A DNA stretch of 64,000 nt from Dinoroseobacter sp039192165 (GTDB taxonomy: Bacteria > Pseudomonadota > Alphaproteobacteria > Rhodobacterales > Rhodobacteraceae): positions 1-64,000 of the forward strand of contig JBCCXD010000013.1 of assembly GCA_039192165.1 (NCBI GenBank). Reading direction: 5' to 3'. Below the pieces are notes generated by a model. It was given only the letters and a program-made list of their open reading frames with translations. It ran no database searches and had not been told where the DNA came from. The first letter of the stretch is position 1. Each line of letters begins with the position of its first letter. A program made the position numbers and the translations under genes. This document shows, one piece after another, positions 24,579-32,129 of this stretch.

Positions 24579-25041
24579 TATCGGGCGGGTCCAACAGCGC
24601 CATGAAGGCCGCCACATTGTCAGACCCGAAGCTCATAAGCTCAGTTTCCCGATCCGTAACCGGATCATAGAGCGCAAGCCTGTCGCCTTCGCGAAGGCGC
24701 AGAATATAGTGTTCTTCGGGATCGGCCTGAATTTTCATGCGTTCGCGCTCCATCACGCGCGCAATCGTGGAAATGAAGACAGCCTCGCCAGCCTCAAAAT
24801 CGGCGATTGCATCCCCATTCCTATCTTTGACATAGGCAGACCCGTCGAGCGCGCCCGAAAAGTACAAAATCCGCTCCTGAAGTATGTCACCCTCCGGCGC
24901 TCGCGCGGCAACTGGATACCCGGTAAGGCGCGCTATTGTCACAACAGCCAGAATAAGCACGAGCAATGCAATGACAGCGCTCAGCAGCGGTTTGGGGATA
25001 ATCGCTGGATCGGATGTTTTGGCTGTATCCCGATGTTCCAT
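24574..25041 (-). CDS. puhC: PuhC-like photosynthetic complex assembly protein
   Basis: This 155-residue protein has one N-terminal membrane helix (LLSAVIALLVLILAVVTIARL) and a periplasmic domain. Its layout and motifs match PuhC: ERILYFSGALDGSAYVKDRNGDAI, FEAGEAVFISTIARVMERERM, PEEHYILRLREGDRLALYDPVTDRETELMSFGSDNVAAFMALL. PuhC supports assembly of the RC-LH1 core and normally sits in the puhABC group with puhA. Here neither puhA nor puhB is present, and it leads into the puf genes on the same strand, an unusual linkage. It is divergent from accA. Confidence 0.85.
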   Translation of the reverse strand: MEHRDTAKTSDPAIIPKPLLSAVIALLVLILAVVTIARLTGYPVAARAPEGDILQERILYFSGALDGSAYVKDRNGDAIADFEAGEAVFISTIARVMERERMKIQADPEEHYILRLREGDRLALYDPVTDRETELMSFGSDNVAAFMALLDPPDM

Positions 25042-25110
25042 CCAAATGTCCCTCTCTGCACCAACCCGCGTTTGATTTTAAGTTCGGGTGGTGCTTCAGG
25101 AGTAGGAATA

Positions 25111-25127
25111 TTGATTATTTCAGTCAA
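25111..25127. promoter_or_regulatory. TTGA-N9-TCAA inverted repeat upstream of puhC
   Basis: TTGATTATTTCAGTCAA is the second copy of the 17-bp inverted-repeat pattern found before pufQ; its centre is about 78 bp upstream of the puhC start. On the minus strand its left half reads TTGACT and could also serve as a -35 element. It lies in the divergent accA/puhC region. Confidence 0.5.
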
Positions 25128-25312
25128 GAATTGCTTTCAAACCGCAAAGCCGTCCTGGAGGTTGGATCTGATAAGTTGAAACCCGGCGTGATCGAATGCT
25201 CCTGATCTGGCGCTAGGAATGCCAAATCCTTGTCCGCTTGGCGCGTTCCAATTGGTTGCATCGTCAATTGCAGACGGCCATATAGGCGCTCAAAGGTCCG
25301 GAGCCTATTGCG

Positions 25313-26275
25313 ATGCAGAACTATCTCGAGTTTGAAAAACCCCTTGCCGAAATCGAGGGCAAAGCTGAAGAACTGCGCGCTTTGGCGCAAAGCTCCGATA
25401 AGATGGATATAGACAAAGAGGTCAGCGCACTGGACGAGAAGGCGGGCAAACTTCTCGTCGATCTTTATGCCGATCTCAGCCCCTGGCAGAAATGCCAGGT
25501 GGCGCGCCATCCCGACCGTCCTCACTGCCAAGAGTACATAGATGCCCTCTTTAACGAATATACGCCCCTTGCTGGCGATCGGAACTTCGCTGATGACCAT
25601 GCCGTGATGGGCGGGCTCGCCCGTTTGGACGATCGGCCAGTGGTGGTGATCGGCCACGAAAAGGGCAATGATACTAAGTCCCGGATTGAACGAAACTTCG
25701 GCATGGCGCGCCCCGAGGGTTATCGAAAAGCCATAAGGCTGATGGACCTGGCCAACCGCTTCGGCCTTCCGGTGATCACCCTTGTCGACACGCCTGGCGC
25801 CTATCCCGGCAAGGGTGCCGAAGAGAGGGGCCAATCCGAAGCCATCGCCCGCGCGACCGAAAAATGCCTGCAGTTGCGAGTACCGCTTGTGTCGGTTGTA
25901 ATCGGCGAAGGTGGGTCGGGAGGCGCGGTCGCGTTCGCAACCGCGAACCGTGTCGCAATGCTGGAGCATTCCATTTATTCTGTGATTTCGCCCGAGGGCT
26001 GCGCATCCATCTTGTGGAAAGATGCCGAAAAGATGAAGGAAGCGGCGGAAGCATTGCGCCTGACAGCGCAGGACTTGATCGCGCTTGGTGTGATTGACCG
26101 GATTATCGCAGAGCCCATCGGTGGCGCTCAGCGAAAAAAGGAAGATGCAATCGCCGCTGTCGGGCGCACGCTGGATGCGTTTCTGACCGAGCTTGGTGCC
26201 TTGTCTGCCGAGGCGCTGATCGCCGATCGCCGCAACAAATTCCTGGCGATGGGCAACACCGGACTGGGCGTCTAA
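25313..26275 (+). CDS. accA: Acetyl-CoA carboxylase carboxyltransferase subunit alpha
   Basis: This 320-residue protein is the alpha half of the carboxyltransferase that makes malonyl-CoA for fatty acid synthesis, working with AccD, AccB and AccC. It begins NYLEFEKPLAEIEGKAEEL and holds typical blocks GHEKGNDTKSRIERNFGMARPEGYRKA, ITLVDTPGAYPGKGAEERGQSEAIARA, VIGEGGSGGAVAFA and YSVISPEGCASILWKD. It stands alone, as accA commonly does. ATG 25313 follows CGGAGCCTATTGCG. It is divergent from puhC with a 271-bp gap that contains the TTGA-N9-TCAA element. Confidence 0.98.
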   Translation: MQNYLEFEKPLAEIEGKAEELRALAQSSDKMDIDKEVSALDEKAGKLLVDLYADLSPWQKCQVARHPDRPHCQEYIDALFNEYTPLAGDRNFADDHAVMGGLARLDDRPVVVIGHEKGNDTKSRIERNFGMARPEGYRKAIRLMDLANRFGLPVITLVDTPGAYPGKGAEERGQSEAIARATEKCLQLRVPLVSVVIGEGGSGGAVAFATANRVAMLEHSIYSVISPEGCASILWKDAEKMKEAAEALRLTAQDLIALGVIDRIIAEPIGGAQRKKEDAIAAVGRTLDAFLTELGALSAEALIADRRNKFLAMGNTGLGV

Positions 26276-26320
26276 AGTCAACGGTTGCGCGCACTTTCTC
26301 TGCAGCAGAAAGACGGAGAC

Positions 26321-27121
26321 CTAACCTGGCCGTCCCGCTGGACCATAAAGCGCCGCATCTGCGCCGGTGATCCTTGCCCACATCTGGTCGCCAAAACTGA
26401 AATGCCACCATTCGGTAGGGTTGTTGACCAGCCCTTCAGTGGCCATCAGGTGAAACAGCAGCCTTCTGTTCGCACAGGCTTCAACCTCGGAGAACCCCGC
26501 ATCCTTCGGCAGCGCCTCAAACCGGCCTGTGTTGGAAACTTCGGTAACATCATCGAAAATGGCCCCCATATACAAAGGCGCACCGAAGCGGTCACGGAGT
26601 GTAAGATCTACCGCGCCTCCCGTTGCGTGGGGCGGTGGCGAGTGGGGGTCAATCCTGCCCCCTTCTGCGCCTTTGGCCCAGTATCTTCCGACTTCATCCC
26701 ACAGCGCATCGCCTTCAAGCCCCCGCGAGCGCCGCAGATAGGCAGGCATCCAGTCGTCGTAAAAACTGTTCTGGACCTCTACAGGCCGCCAGCCGTCATA
26801 GACCCACAGAGACAACCCGACCGGTGCGATCCTGGCAGATACGCGCTCCAGGCGTTCGGAAACTCCGCGCCGCAACCAGAGACCTGAAATGCTGCCAGCG
26901 ATCGACTGGTAGTAAGGGGGATTGTCGGACCGATGGTAGTGGTTGGTCCCTGCGATACCGCGCCCGGACAGTTCCACAAGAGGCTCGGAATTCTCCGGCG
27001 AGCCAAGATCGACCGGGTGCTTTCTGTAGTCCCCCTTGCGTTCCTCAGCTTGTTGGACGGCATCAGCGATCGGGGTTGACCGCAGTTTTGCGATCTCGTC
27101 CCATGTCAAAGCATTCTTCAT
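26321..27121 (-). CDS. D-alanyl-D-alanine dipeptidase (VanX/DdpX family)
   Basis: This 266-residue zinc peptidase of the M15D group has LSLWVYDGWRPVEVQNSFYDDW (the Arg that stabilises the transition state), SPPPHATGGAVDLTLRD (zinc ligands His and Asp) and NNPTEWWHFSFGD (catalytic Glu and third ligand His). The family hydrolyses D-Ala-D-Ala. No signal peptide is seen, so it probably works in the cytoplasm on recycled or imported dipeptide rather than in vancomycin resistance. ATG 27121 is preferred over GTG 27127 because an AGG lies 8 bp before it. It is divergent from a D-amino acid transaminase gene. Confidence 0.88.
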   Translation of the reverse strand: MKNALTWDEIAKLRSTPIADAVQQAEERKGDYRKHPVDLGSPENSEPLVELSGRGIAGTNHYHRSDNPPYYQSIAGSISGLWLRRGVSERLERVSARIAPVGLSLWVYDGWRPVEVQNSFYDDWMPAYLRRSRGLEGDALWDEVGRYWAKGAEGGRIDPHSPPPHATGGAVDLTLRDRFGAPLYMGAIFDDVTEVSNTGRFEALPKDAGFSEVEACANRRLLFHLMATEGLVNNPTEWWHFSFGDQMWARITGADAALYGPAGRPG

Positions 27122-27222
27122 GGACACAACCTGCGGCCTGTTTCCGCGTGATGCAACATCGCGCTTGACCCTGTGTGCGGCGGTCCGCCATATCGCTGGG
27201 AACCCTACCGGAGGACTGACCC

Positions 27223-28077
27223 ATGAGCCGCATTGTCTACGTCAACGGAGACTTCGTGCCCGAGGAAGAAGCTAAGATCTCAGTCTTTGACCGTGGGTTC
27301 TTGTTTGCGGACGGTGTCTATGAAGTAACGTCGGTGCTGGATGGAAAACTGATCGATTTTGAAGGCCATGCAAAACGCCTGGAGCGGTCTCTGTCGGAAC
27401 TTGAAATGGACGCGCCGGTGTCGATGGACGAATTGCTTGAGATTCACCGCGAGCTTGTCGCGCGCAACGACGTTGCCGAAGGGCTGGTGTACCTTCAGGT
27501 CACTCGCGGCGCAGCGGATCGCGATTTCGCGTATCCCACAGATGCAGAGCCTTCGCTGGTGCTCTTTACCCAATCCAAGACACTGGCGGCCTCGCCGGCG
27601 GCCGAGACGGGCATTCGGGTGATCTCTATCGCAGACCAGCGTTGGGGGCGGCGTGACATCAAAACAGTTCAGCTTCTTTATCCCTCGATGGGCAAGATGA
27701 TGGCAAAGGCCGCTGGCGTGGACGATGCCTGGATGGTGGAGGACGGGGCTGTCACCGAAGGGACCTCCAACAACGCATATATCGTGACCCGGGACGGAAC
27801 GATTGTGACCCGCCATCTGGGCACCGAGATCCTGCACGGGATCACGCGCGCGGCCGTGCTGCGTTTCGCGCGCGAAGCCCAGATGAAGGTCGAAGAGCGT
27901 TCCTTTACGATTGAGGAGGCCAAAAACGCTCGGGAGGCGTTTATCACCTCGGCCTCAACTTTCGTGATGCCGGTGGTGGAAGTTGACGGTGCACCGGTGG
28001 GCGACGGTAAACCTGGTCCCGTCGCAGTCCGGCTGCGGGAAATCTATCTTGAGGAAAGCCTTGCTAAGGCTGTCTGA
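27223..28077 (+). CDS. dat: D-amino-acid transaminase (PLP class IV)
   Basis: This 284-residue fold-type IV aminotransferase has the family start VYVNGDFVPEEEAKISVFDRGFLFADGVYEV, the PLP lysine Lys147 in RRDIKTVQLLYPS, EGTSNNAYIV and ITRAAVL. It interconverts D-alanine and D-glutamate with their keto acids, supplying or degrading D-amino acids. Branched-chain or aminodeoxychorismate variants share the fold, but the D-AAT-like motif DIKTVQLL favours this call. It is divergent from the D-Ala-D-Ala dipeptidase, which makes a shared D-alanine route likely: the dipeptidase frees D-Ala and this enzyme converts it to pyruvate. Confidence 0.86.
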   Translation: MSRIVYVNGDFVPEEEAKISVFDRGFLFADGVYEVTSVLDGKLIDFEGHAKRLERSLSELEMDAPVSMDELLEIHRELVARNDVAEGLVYLQVTRGAADRDFAYPTDAEPSLVLFTQSKTLAASPAAETGIRVISIADQRWGRRDIKTVQLLYPSMGKMMAKAAGVDDAWMVEDGAVTEGTSNNAYIVTRDGTIVTRHLGTEILHGITRAAVLRFAREAQMKVEERSFTIEEAKNAREAFITSASTFVMPVVEVDGAPVGDGKPGPVAVRLREIYLEESLAKAV

Positions 28078-28116
28078 AGGATGCCGGTGCCTTATCGGTG
28101 TTTGGTTCTTGTCCTT

Positions 28117-28359
28117 TTAGAGGACAAGACGCAGAGCGATATAGGGTACCAGATTCAGGCTCAGAATTGCGATCTTGTAGGTGCCCAGCCACGCGTACCA
28201 TAGCTCCCGAACGCGGGCCTCAGGGATATCGAAAATGCCTGTATGCAGACCCATGATCTGCTTTCGCGCGGTGAATATCGACAGAACAGCCGCAAGGTAA
28301 ACGCCAAGATTGACTACGGTCATCCACCCAAAAAAAGCCGCCAGCGCATCCAGTTCCAT
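28117..28359 (-). CDS. DUF6868-like small membrane protein
   Basis: This 80-residue protein has two predicted membrane helices (WMTVVNLGVYLAAVLSIF and YKIAILSLNLVPYIALRLVL) around a short amphipathic part with GIFDIPEARVRELWYAWLGTYK. It resembles the DUF6868 family of small proteobacterial membrane proteins, function unknown. ATG 28359 is preceded by AAGGAG. It lies downstream of the DUF1244 and N-formylglutamate amidohydrolase genes on the same strand and may be transcribed with them, with a 54-bp gap. Confidence 0.7.
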   Translation of the reverse strand: MELDALAAFFGWMTVVNLGVYLAAVLSIFTARKQIMGLHTGIFDIPEARVRELWYAWLGTYKIAILSLNLVPYIALRLVL

Positions 28360-28413
28360 GGGTAAACTCCTTCACCTGGGTGCGGCGCAGTATATCAGGC
28401 GGTTTGATGCAAA

Positions 28414-28731
28414 TCAGCCTTGCTTATCGCTGACATTTTCCCTGAACGAGACGTCAAAGGCGGTCTTCTGCGCCGGGCTGGCCTCAGTCTGATAGTTTGC
28501 CTTCCAGTCCGCCATTGTCATGCCGTAAAAGATCTCGCGGGCCTCGTCCTTTTCCATTTCGATCCCCTTCTCCTGCGCAGCTTCCTGATACCAACGGCTG
28601 AGGCAGTTCCGACAAAACCCCGCAAGGTTCATCATGTCGATGTTCTGTACGTCAGTCCGCTCTTCCATCAGGTGCTTGCGCAACGCACGAAAAGCCGCAG
28701 CTTCCAGTTCGATCCGAGTCTGGTCGTCCAT
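28414..28731 (-). CDS. DUF1244 family protein
   Basis: This 105-residue soluble protein matches DUF1244: AFRALRKHLMEERTDVQNIDMMNLAGFCRNCLSRWYQEAAQ, then YGMTMADWKANYQ. The two cysteines in FCRNCL suggest a metal site. Members are small alphaproteobacterial proteins without known function. AAGGAGACACCCG precedes the ATG. It begins 11 bp after the N-formylglutamate amidohydrolase stop, so the two are in one operon. Confidence 0.85.
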   Translation of the reverse strand: MDDQTRIELEAAAFRALRKHLMEERTDVQNIDMMNLAGFCRNCLSRWYQEAAQEKGIEMEKDEAREIFYGMTMADWKANYQTEASPAQKTAFDVSFRENVSDKQG

Positions 28732-28742
28732 CGGGTGTCTCC

Positions 28743-29498
28743 TTATTTGTCGGCTTGGCGCATCCGCATTGCCGCCTCTGTCAAAATTCCCGCCAGACGC
28801 TTGCCCCAGGCGATCTGGTCTTGCACCTCAAAAATGAGGTCGTTTCGGAACTCGATCAAGACATGAGGCCGGCCTGTTTTGACCCCATGCCGATACATGG
28901 TGTCGCCCGGCAGATGTCCGGAATAGGGCTCGTTGTCCCCAACACAGAGGTCCGGCTGTTCGCCCAGTACTTCCAAGACGGGCGCTGCAAGCCCCTGGTC
29001 GTCGGCATAAAGGACACCCACATGCCAAGGCCGTGGCGCGCGGCCGCGCAGCTTCGGCGTGAAGGAGTGTATGGATACAAGATGTGCGTTGGGGTGCTGG
29101 TTTAGAACCCTCCAGACCGCACCGTGGTAGGGACGATGATAAAGATCGAGGCGGCGCTCGCGCTCAGTCGGATCGGCGTGCCGGTTTCCCGGAATGATGG
29201 TCCCATCGTAAAGGCGCATCAACAGAGTCGGGTCATCCTCGCCGCGGTTTGGGTCGATGACCAATCTCGAAAACGTGGCGAACACTGCCGGCGCACTGAG
29301 CTCCTGCGCCAGCGTTCGGGTCACCCCTTCTGCGCCGGGATCATACGCGATGTGACGGGCCATATCCGCAGCGGGCAGTCCAAGGTCCCCGCCCGCAACA
29401 TCCGCGGGCACGCCGTTTCGGGCGTGGTCGCAAATGATCACCCATTCGGCGTCCTGCGGCCCCTCGATTTCGACGAAAGCTGGCTCGTGCATCTTCAT
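28743..29498 (-). CDS. N-formylglutamate amidohydrolase family protein
   Basis: This 251-residue protein has VIICDHARNGVPADVAGG, DPGAEGVTRTLAQELSAPAVFATFSRLVIDPNRGEDDPTLL, VSIHSFTPKLRG and PHVLIEFRNDLI, the FGase fold with His/Glu zinc positions. Classical members hydrolyse N-formyl-L-glutamate in histidine breakdown, but stand-alone alphaproteobacterial members may act on other N-acyl amino acids. No hut genes are nearby. ATG 29498 is chosen because the upstream extension is not conserved in style; a second ATG is two codons in. It heads an operon with DUF1244. Confidence 0.82.
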   Translation of the reverse strand: MKMHEPAFVEIEGPQDAEWVIICDHARNGVPADVAGGDLGLPAADMARHIAYDPGAEGVTRTLAQELSAPAVFATFSRLVIDPNRGEDDPTLLMRLYDGTIIPGNRHADPTERERRLDLYHRPYHGAVWRVLNQHPNAHLVSIHSFTPKLRGRAPRPWHVGVLYADDQGLAAPVLEVLGEQPDLCVGDNEPYSGHLPGDTMYRHGVKTGRPHVLIEFRNDLIFEVQDQIAWGKRLAGILTEAAMRMRQADK

Positions 29499-29658
29499 CC
29501 CAACGTCACACCCTTTGCCCATACCGCTCCGCAGCCCTGGACGCCAGTGCCCCGAGAACGGGATCGCTGAGGAACAAACGCTTGGGTTGAGGTGATTTGC
29601 CACTAGAGGGCGGCGCACCGTCATGATACCGCTAACACGGCAATGGTATGGAGCTGGT

Positions 29659-31107
29659 ATGAGACGTCATCGCAATCTGAAAATCGTAGCCACTCTGGGG
29701 CCATCTTCCAGTGATTACGAGACGATCCGCACGCTTTTTGAGACCGGCGCGGATGTCTTTCGTTTGAATATGAGCCATGGCTCTCACGATGACGTCCGTG
29801 AACGCCACGAAATCATCCGGCAGGTGGAACGCGAGTCCGGGCGCCCGATCGCAATACTTGCTGACTTGCAGGGGCCTAAACTGCGCGTCGGCGAGTTTGC
29901 CGAAGGCGGCGAGATGCTTGAGCCCGGCCAGAGCTTCCGGCTTGATCTTGAAGAGAAGCCGGGCGACAGCACGCGTGTTACCCTTCCGCATAAAGAGATT
30001 TTCGAAGCACTCGAGCCCAATGCGCGTTTGTTGGTGAACGATGGAAAGATCGTGCTCAAGGTAACGCAATGCGGCCCGGATTTCGCGGAGACCGAGGTGG
30101 TCGTTGGTGGCGAGATATCCAACCGCAAAGGCGTGAATGTGCCGGATGTCGTTCTGCCGCTTGCCGCGCTGTCGGACAAGGACCGCAAGGACCTGGAATT
30201 CGTGTGCACTCTGGGAGTGGAGTGGCTTGCCCTGAGCTTTGTGCAGCGCGCCGAAGATGTCGAAGAGGCCCGCAAGCTCGCCGGCGGACGTGCGGCGATC
30301 CTTTCCAAGATCGAAAAGCCCGCGGCTGTCATAGCCTATGACGAAATTCTGAACGCGTCCGACGGGATCATGGTCGCGCGCGGTGACCTCGGTGTGGAGC
30401 TTCCCGTTCAGAAGGTTCCTCCCATTCAAAAGCGTCTGGTGCGCGGCGCCCGGGCGCAGGCCAAGCCAGTGATCGTGGCCACGCAGATGTTGGAGTCTAT
30501 GATCACTTCGCCGATGCCCACCCGCGCCGAAGTCTCCGATGTGGCGGCTGCAATTTATGAAGGCGCAGACGCGGTGATGCTCAGTGCGGAGTCGGCCGCG
30601 GGTGACTATCCGATTGAAGCGGTGCGCACCATGAACGATGTCGCTGTTGAGGTTGAAAGTGACCCGACCTACCGGCAGGTGATTGAAGCGTCCCGACCGA
30701 AGACTGAGTCCACCATCGCGGATGGAATTGTCTCCGCCGCGCGCGAGATTGCGGAAACCACGACTGGCATCAAGGCGATTTGCTGCTTTTCAGAAAGCGG
30801 CACGACTGTGCTGAAAGTCAGCCGCGAGAAACCAAGGGTCCCCGTTATCGCGCTTACCTCGCGCCTTGGTACAGCGCGCCGCTTGTCACTGAGCTGGGGG
30901 GCACATTGTGTGATCACCGCCGAGGTTGACCGTTTCAAGATGGCGGTCGTTGCTGCGGCGCGCGCCGCGCGGACCGAAGGGTTTGCTGCGGAAAGCGATC
31001 AGATCATCGTGGTCGCCGGGGTCCCGTTCAATCAGCCTGGTTCCACCAACATTCTGCGTGTCGCGCCCTGCGAAGAACGTTTGATCTTCGCGAACGAACC
31101 CAGCTAG
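29659..31107 (+). CDS. pyk: Pyruvate kinase
   Basis: This 482-residue glycolytic enzyme converts phosphoenolpyruvate and ADP to pyruvate and ATP. It begins MRRHRNLKIVATLGPSS, with FRLNMSHGSHDD, ILADLQGPKLRVGEF, IEKPAAV, the signature DGIMVARGDLGVELP, and ATQMLESMITSPMPTRAEVSDVAAAIYEGADAVMLSAESAAGDYP. ATG 29659 follows GGAG at 29651-29654; earlier in-frame ATGs extend the frame by 12 residues without homology. It is divergent from the FGase operon and is followed 120 bp later by rpmI. Confidence 0.97.
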   Translation: MRRHRNLKIVATLGPSSSDYETIRTLFETGADVFRLNMSHGSHDDVRERHEIIRQVERESGRPIAILADLQGPKLRVGEFAEGGEMLEPGQSFRLDLEEKPGDSTRVTLPHKEIFEALEPNARLLVNDGKIVLKVTQCGPDFAETEVVVGGEISNRKGVNVPDVVLPLAALSDKDRKDLEFVCTLGVEWLALSFVQRAEDVEEARKLAGGRAAILSKIEKPAAVIAYDEILNASDGIMVARGDLGVELPVQKVPPIQKRLVRGARAQAKPVIVATQMLESMITSPMPTRAEVSDVAAAIYEGADAVMLSAESAAGDYPIEAVRTMNDVAVEVESDPTYRQVIEASRPKTESTIADGIVSAAREIAETTTGIKAICCFSESGTTVLKVSREKPRVPVIALTSRLGTARRLSLSWGAHCVITAEVDRFKMAVVAAARAARTEGFAAESDQIIVVAGVPFNQPGSTNILRVAPCEERLIFANEPS

Positions 31108-31227
31108 GGCACAGAGGCCCCTTGCCAAAACCGGCGATCCCCTCTAATGGGGGCCGCTCAAACGCCCGTACCGGCCAAAGTGGCATGCCGAGTCGGGCGA
31201 ACAAGCGTTAAGACCTAGGAGACGCAA

Positions 31228-31428
31228 ATGCCCAAGATGAAGACCAAGTCGAGCGCGAAAAAGCGCTTTAAAGTGACGGCCAAAGGTCGCGTGAAGGCTG
31301 CACAGGCCGGTAAGCGCCACGGCATGATCAAACGCACCAACAAGTTCATCCGTAATGCCCGTGGCACCACCACGCTCAGCGCACCGGACGAAAAGCTGGT
31401 GAAATCTTACATGCCGTATTCGCGCTAA
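31228..31428 (+). CDS. rpmI: 50S ribosomal protein L35
   Basis: This 66-residue basic protein has PKMKTKSSAKKRFKVTAKGRVK and KRHGMIKRTNKFIRNARGT, clearly L35. TAGGAGACGCAA precedes the ATG. It pairs with rplT 13 bp downstream. infC, which commonly precedes this pair in bacteria, is absent; pyk is upstream instead. Confidence 0.98.
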   Translation: MPKMKTKSSAKKRFKVTAKGRVKAAQAGKRHGMIKRTNKFIRNARGTTTLSAPDEKLVKSYMPYSR

Positions 31429-31441
31429 GGAGGTCGAACAG

Positions 31442-31804
31442 ATGTCCCGTACCAAAGGTGGAACCGTTACCCACGCCCGTCACAAGAAGGTCATCAAGGC
31501 CGCCAAAGGATATTATGGCCGCCGCAAGAATGCCTTCCGCACCGCAACCCAAGCTGTCGACAAAGCCAACCAGTACGCGACCCGCGACCGCAAGCAGCGT
31601 AAGCGGCAGTTCCGTGCGCTGTGGATTCAGCGGATCAATGCGGCTGTGCGCGCCCATGACGATGCGCTGACCTACTCAAAATTCATCAACGGTCTTGGCC
31701 TTGCCGGAATCGAAGTTGACCGCAAAGTTCTTGCCGATCTGGCCGTGCATGAACCGGAAGCTTTCGGTGCGATTGTTGAGAAGGCAAAGGCCGCTCTGGC
31801 TTAG
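31442..31804 (+). CDS. rplT: 50S ribosomal protein L20
   Basis: This 120-residue protein has SRTKGGTVTHARHKKVIKAAKGYYGRRKNAFRTA and FRALWIQRINAAVRAHDDALTYSKFINGLGLAGIEVDRKVLADLAVHEP, clearly L20, an early-assembly rRNA-binding protein that in some bacteria also represses its own operon. The AAGGAGGT site comes directly after the rpmI stop. A strong terminator follows 32 bp after the stop. Confidence 0.98.
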   Translation: MSRTKGGTVTHARHKKVIKAAKGYYGRRKNAFRTATQAVDKANQYATRDRKQRKRQFRALWIQRINAAVRAHDDALTYSKFINGLGLAGIEVDRKVLADLAVHEPEAFGAIVEKAKAALA

Positions 31805-31835
31805 GTCTCAGAGATCACTGATGTGAAAGTTGAAG

Positions 31836-31858
31836 CCGCGCAATTTTGCGCGGTTTTT
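31836..31858 (+). terminator. Intrinsic terminator of rpmI-rplT
   Basis: CCGCGCA (31836-31842), loop ATTT, TGCGCGG (31847-31853) and five T residues form a clean terminator after rplT. Confidence 0.9.
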
Positions 31859-32129
31859 CCTAGTATAATGCGCCGTTGCCCACAGGTTATCCCCAGGTTG
31901 GCTTGTCGTGCCCTAGCTGCCGCTTGCCTTAAATCAAGGAAAAAAAGGCAACTGGCTGGAATTCCGTCTCGTATTGTCCACAGTTTTCCGCTCCATATCC
32001 CGAACGGAGAGCATTACCGCACAAATTGGCATCAATCCGAGCAACCGGTGGCTCCGGACCTAAGGTTGCCTCGCAACGCTCTCGTAACCAAGATGTTCTA
32101 GATCTGTTCCCTCCAGAACGGAGGCGGAT
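31859..32129. other. Intergenic region rplT / Hint-domain gene
   Basis: These 271 bp hold the promoter of the Hint-domain gene but no gene. TTATCCCCA and TTGTCCACA are each one base from a DnaA box; they are too few for an origin. I see no repeat or RNA gene here. Confidence 0.4.

Noticed and set aside
31886..31984. Two near-DnaA boxes (TTATCCCCA and TTGTCCACA)
   Set aside because: Each has a mismatch, only two are present, and no origin-linked gene (dnaA, dnaN, repABC) is close.
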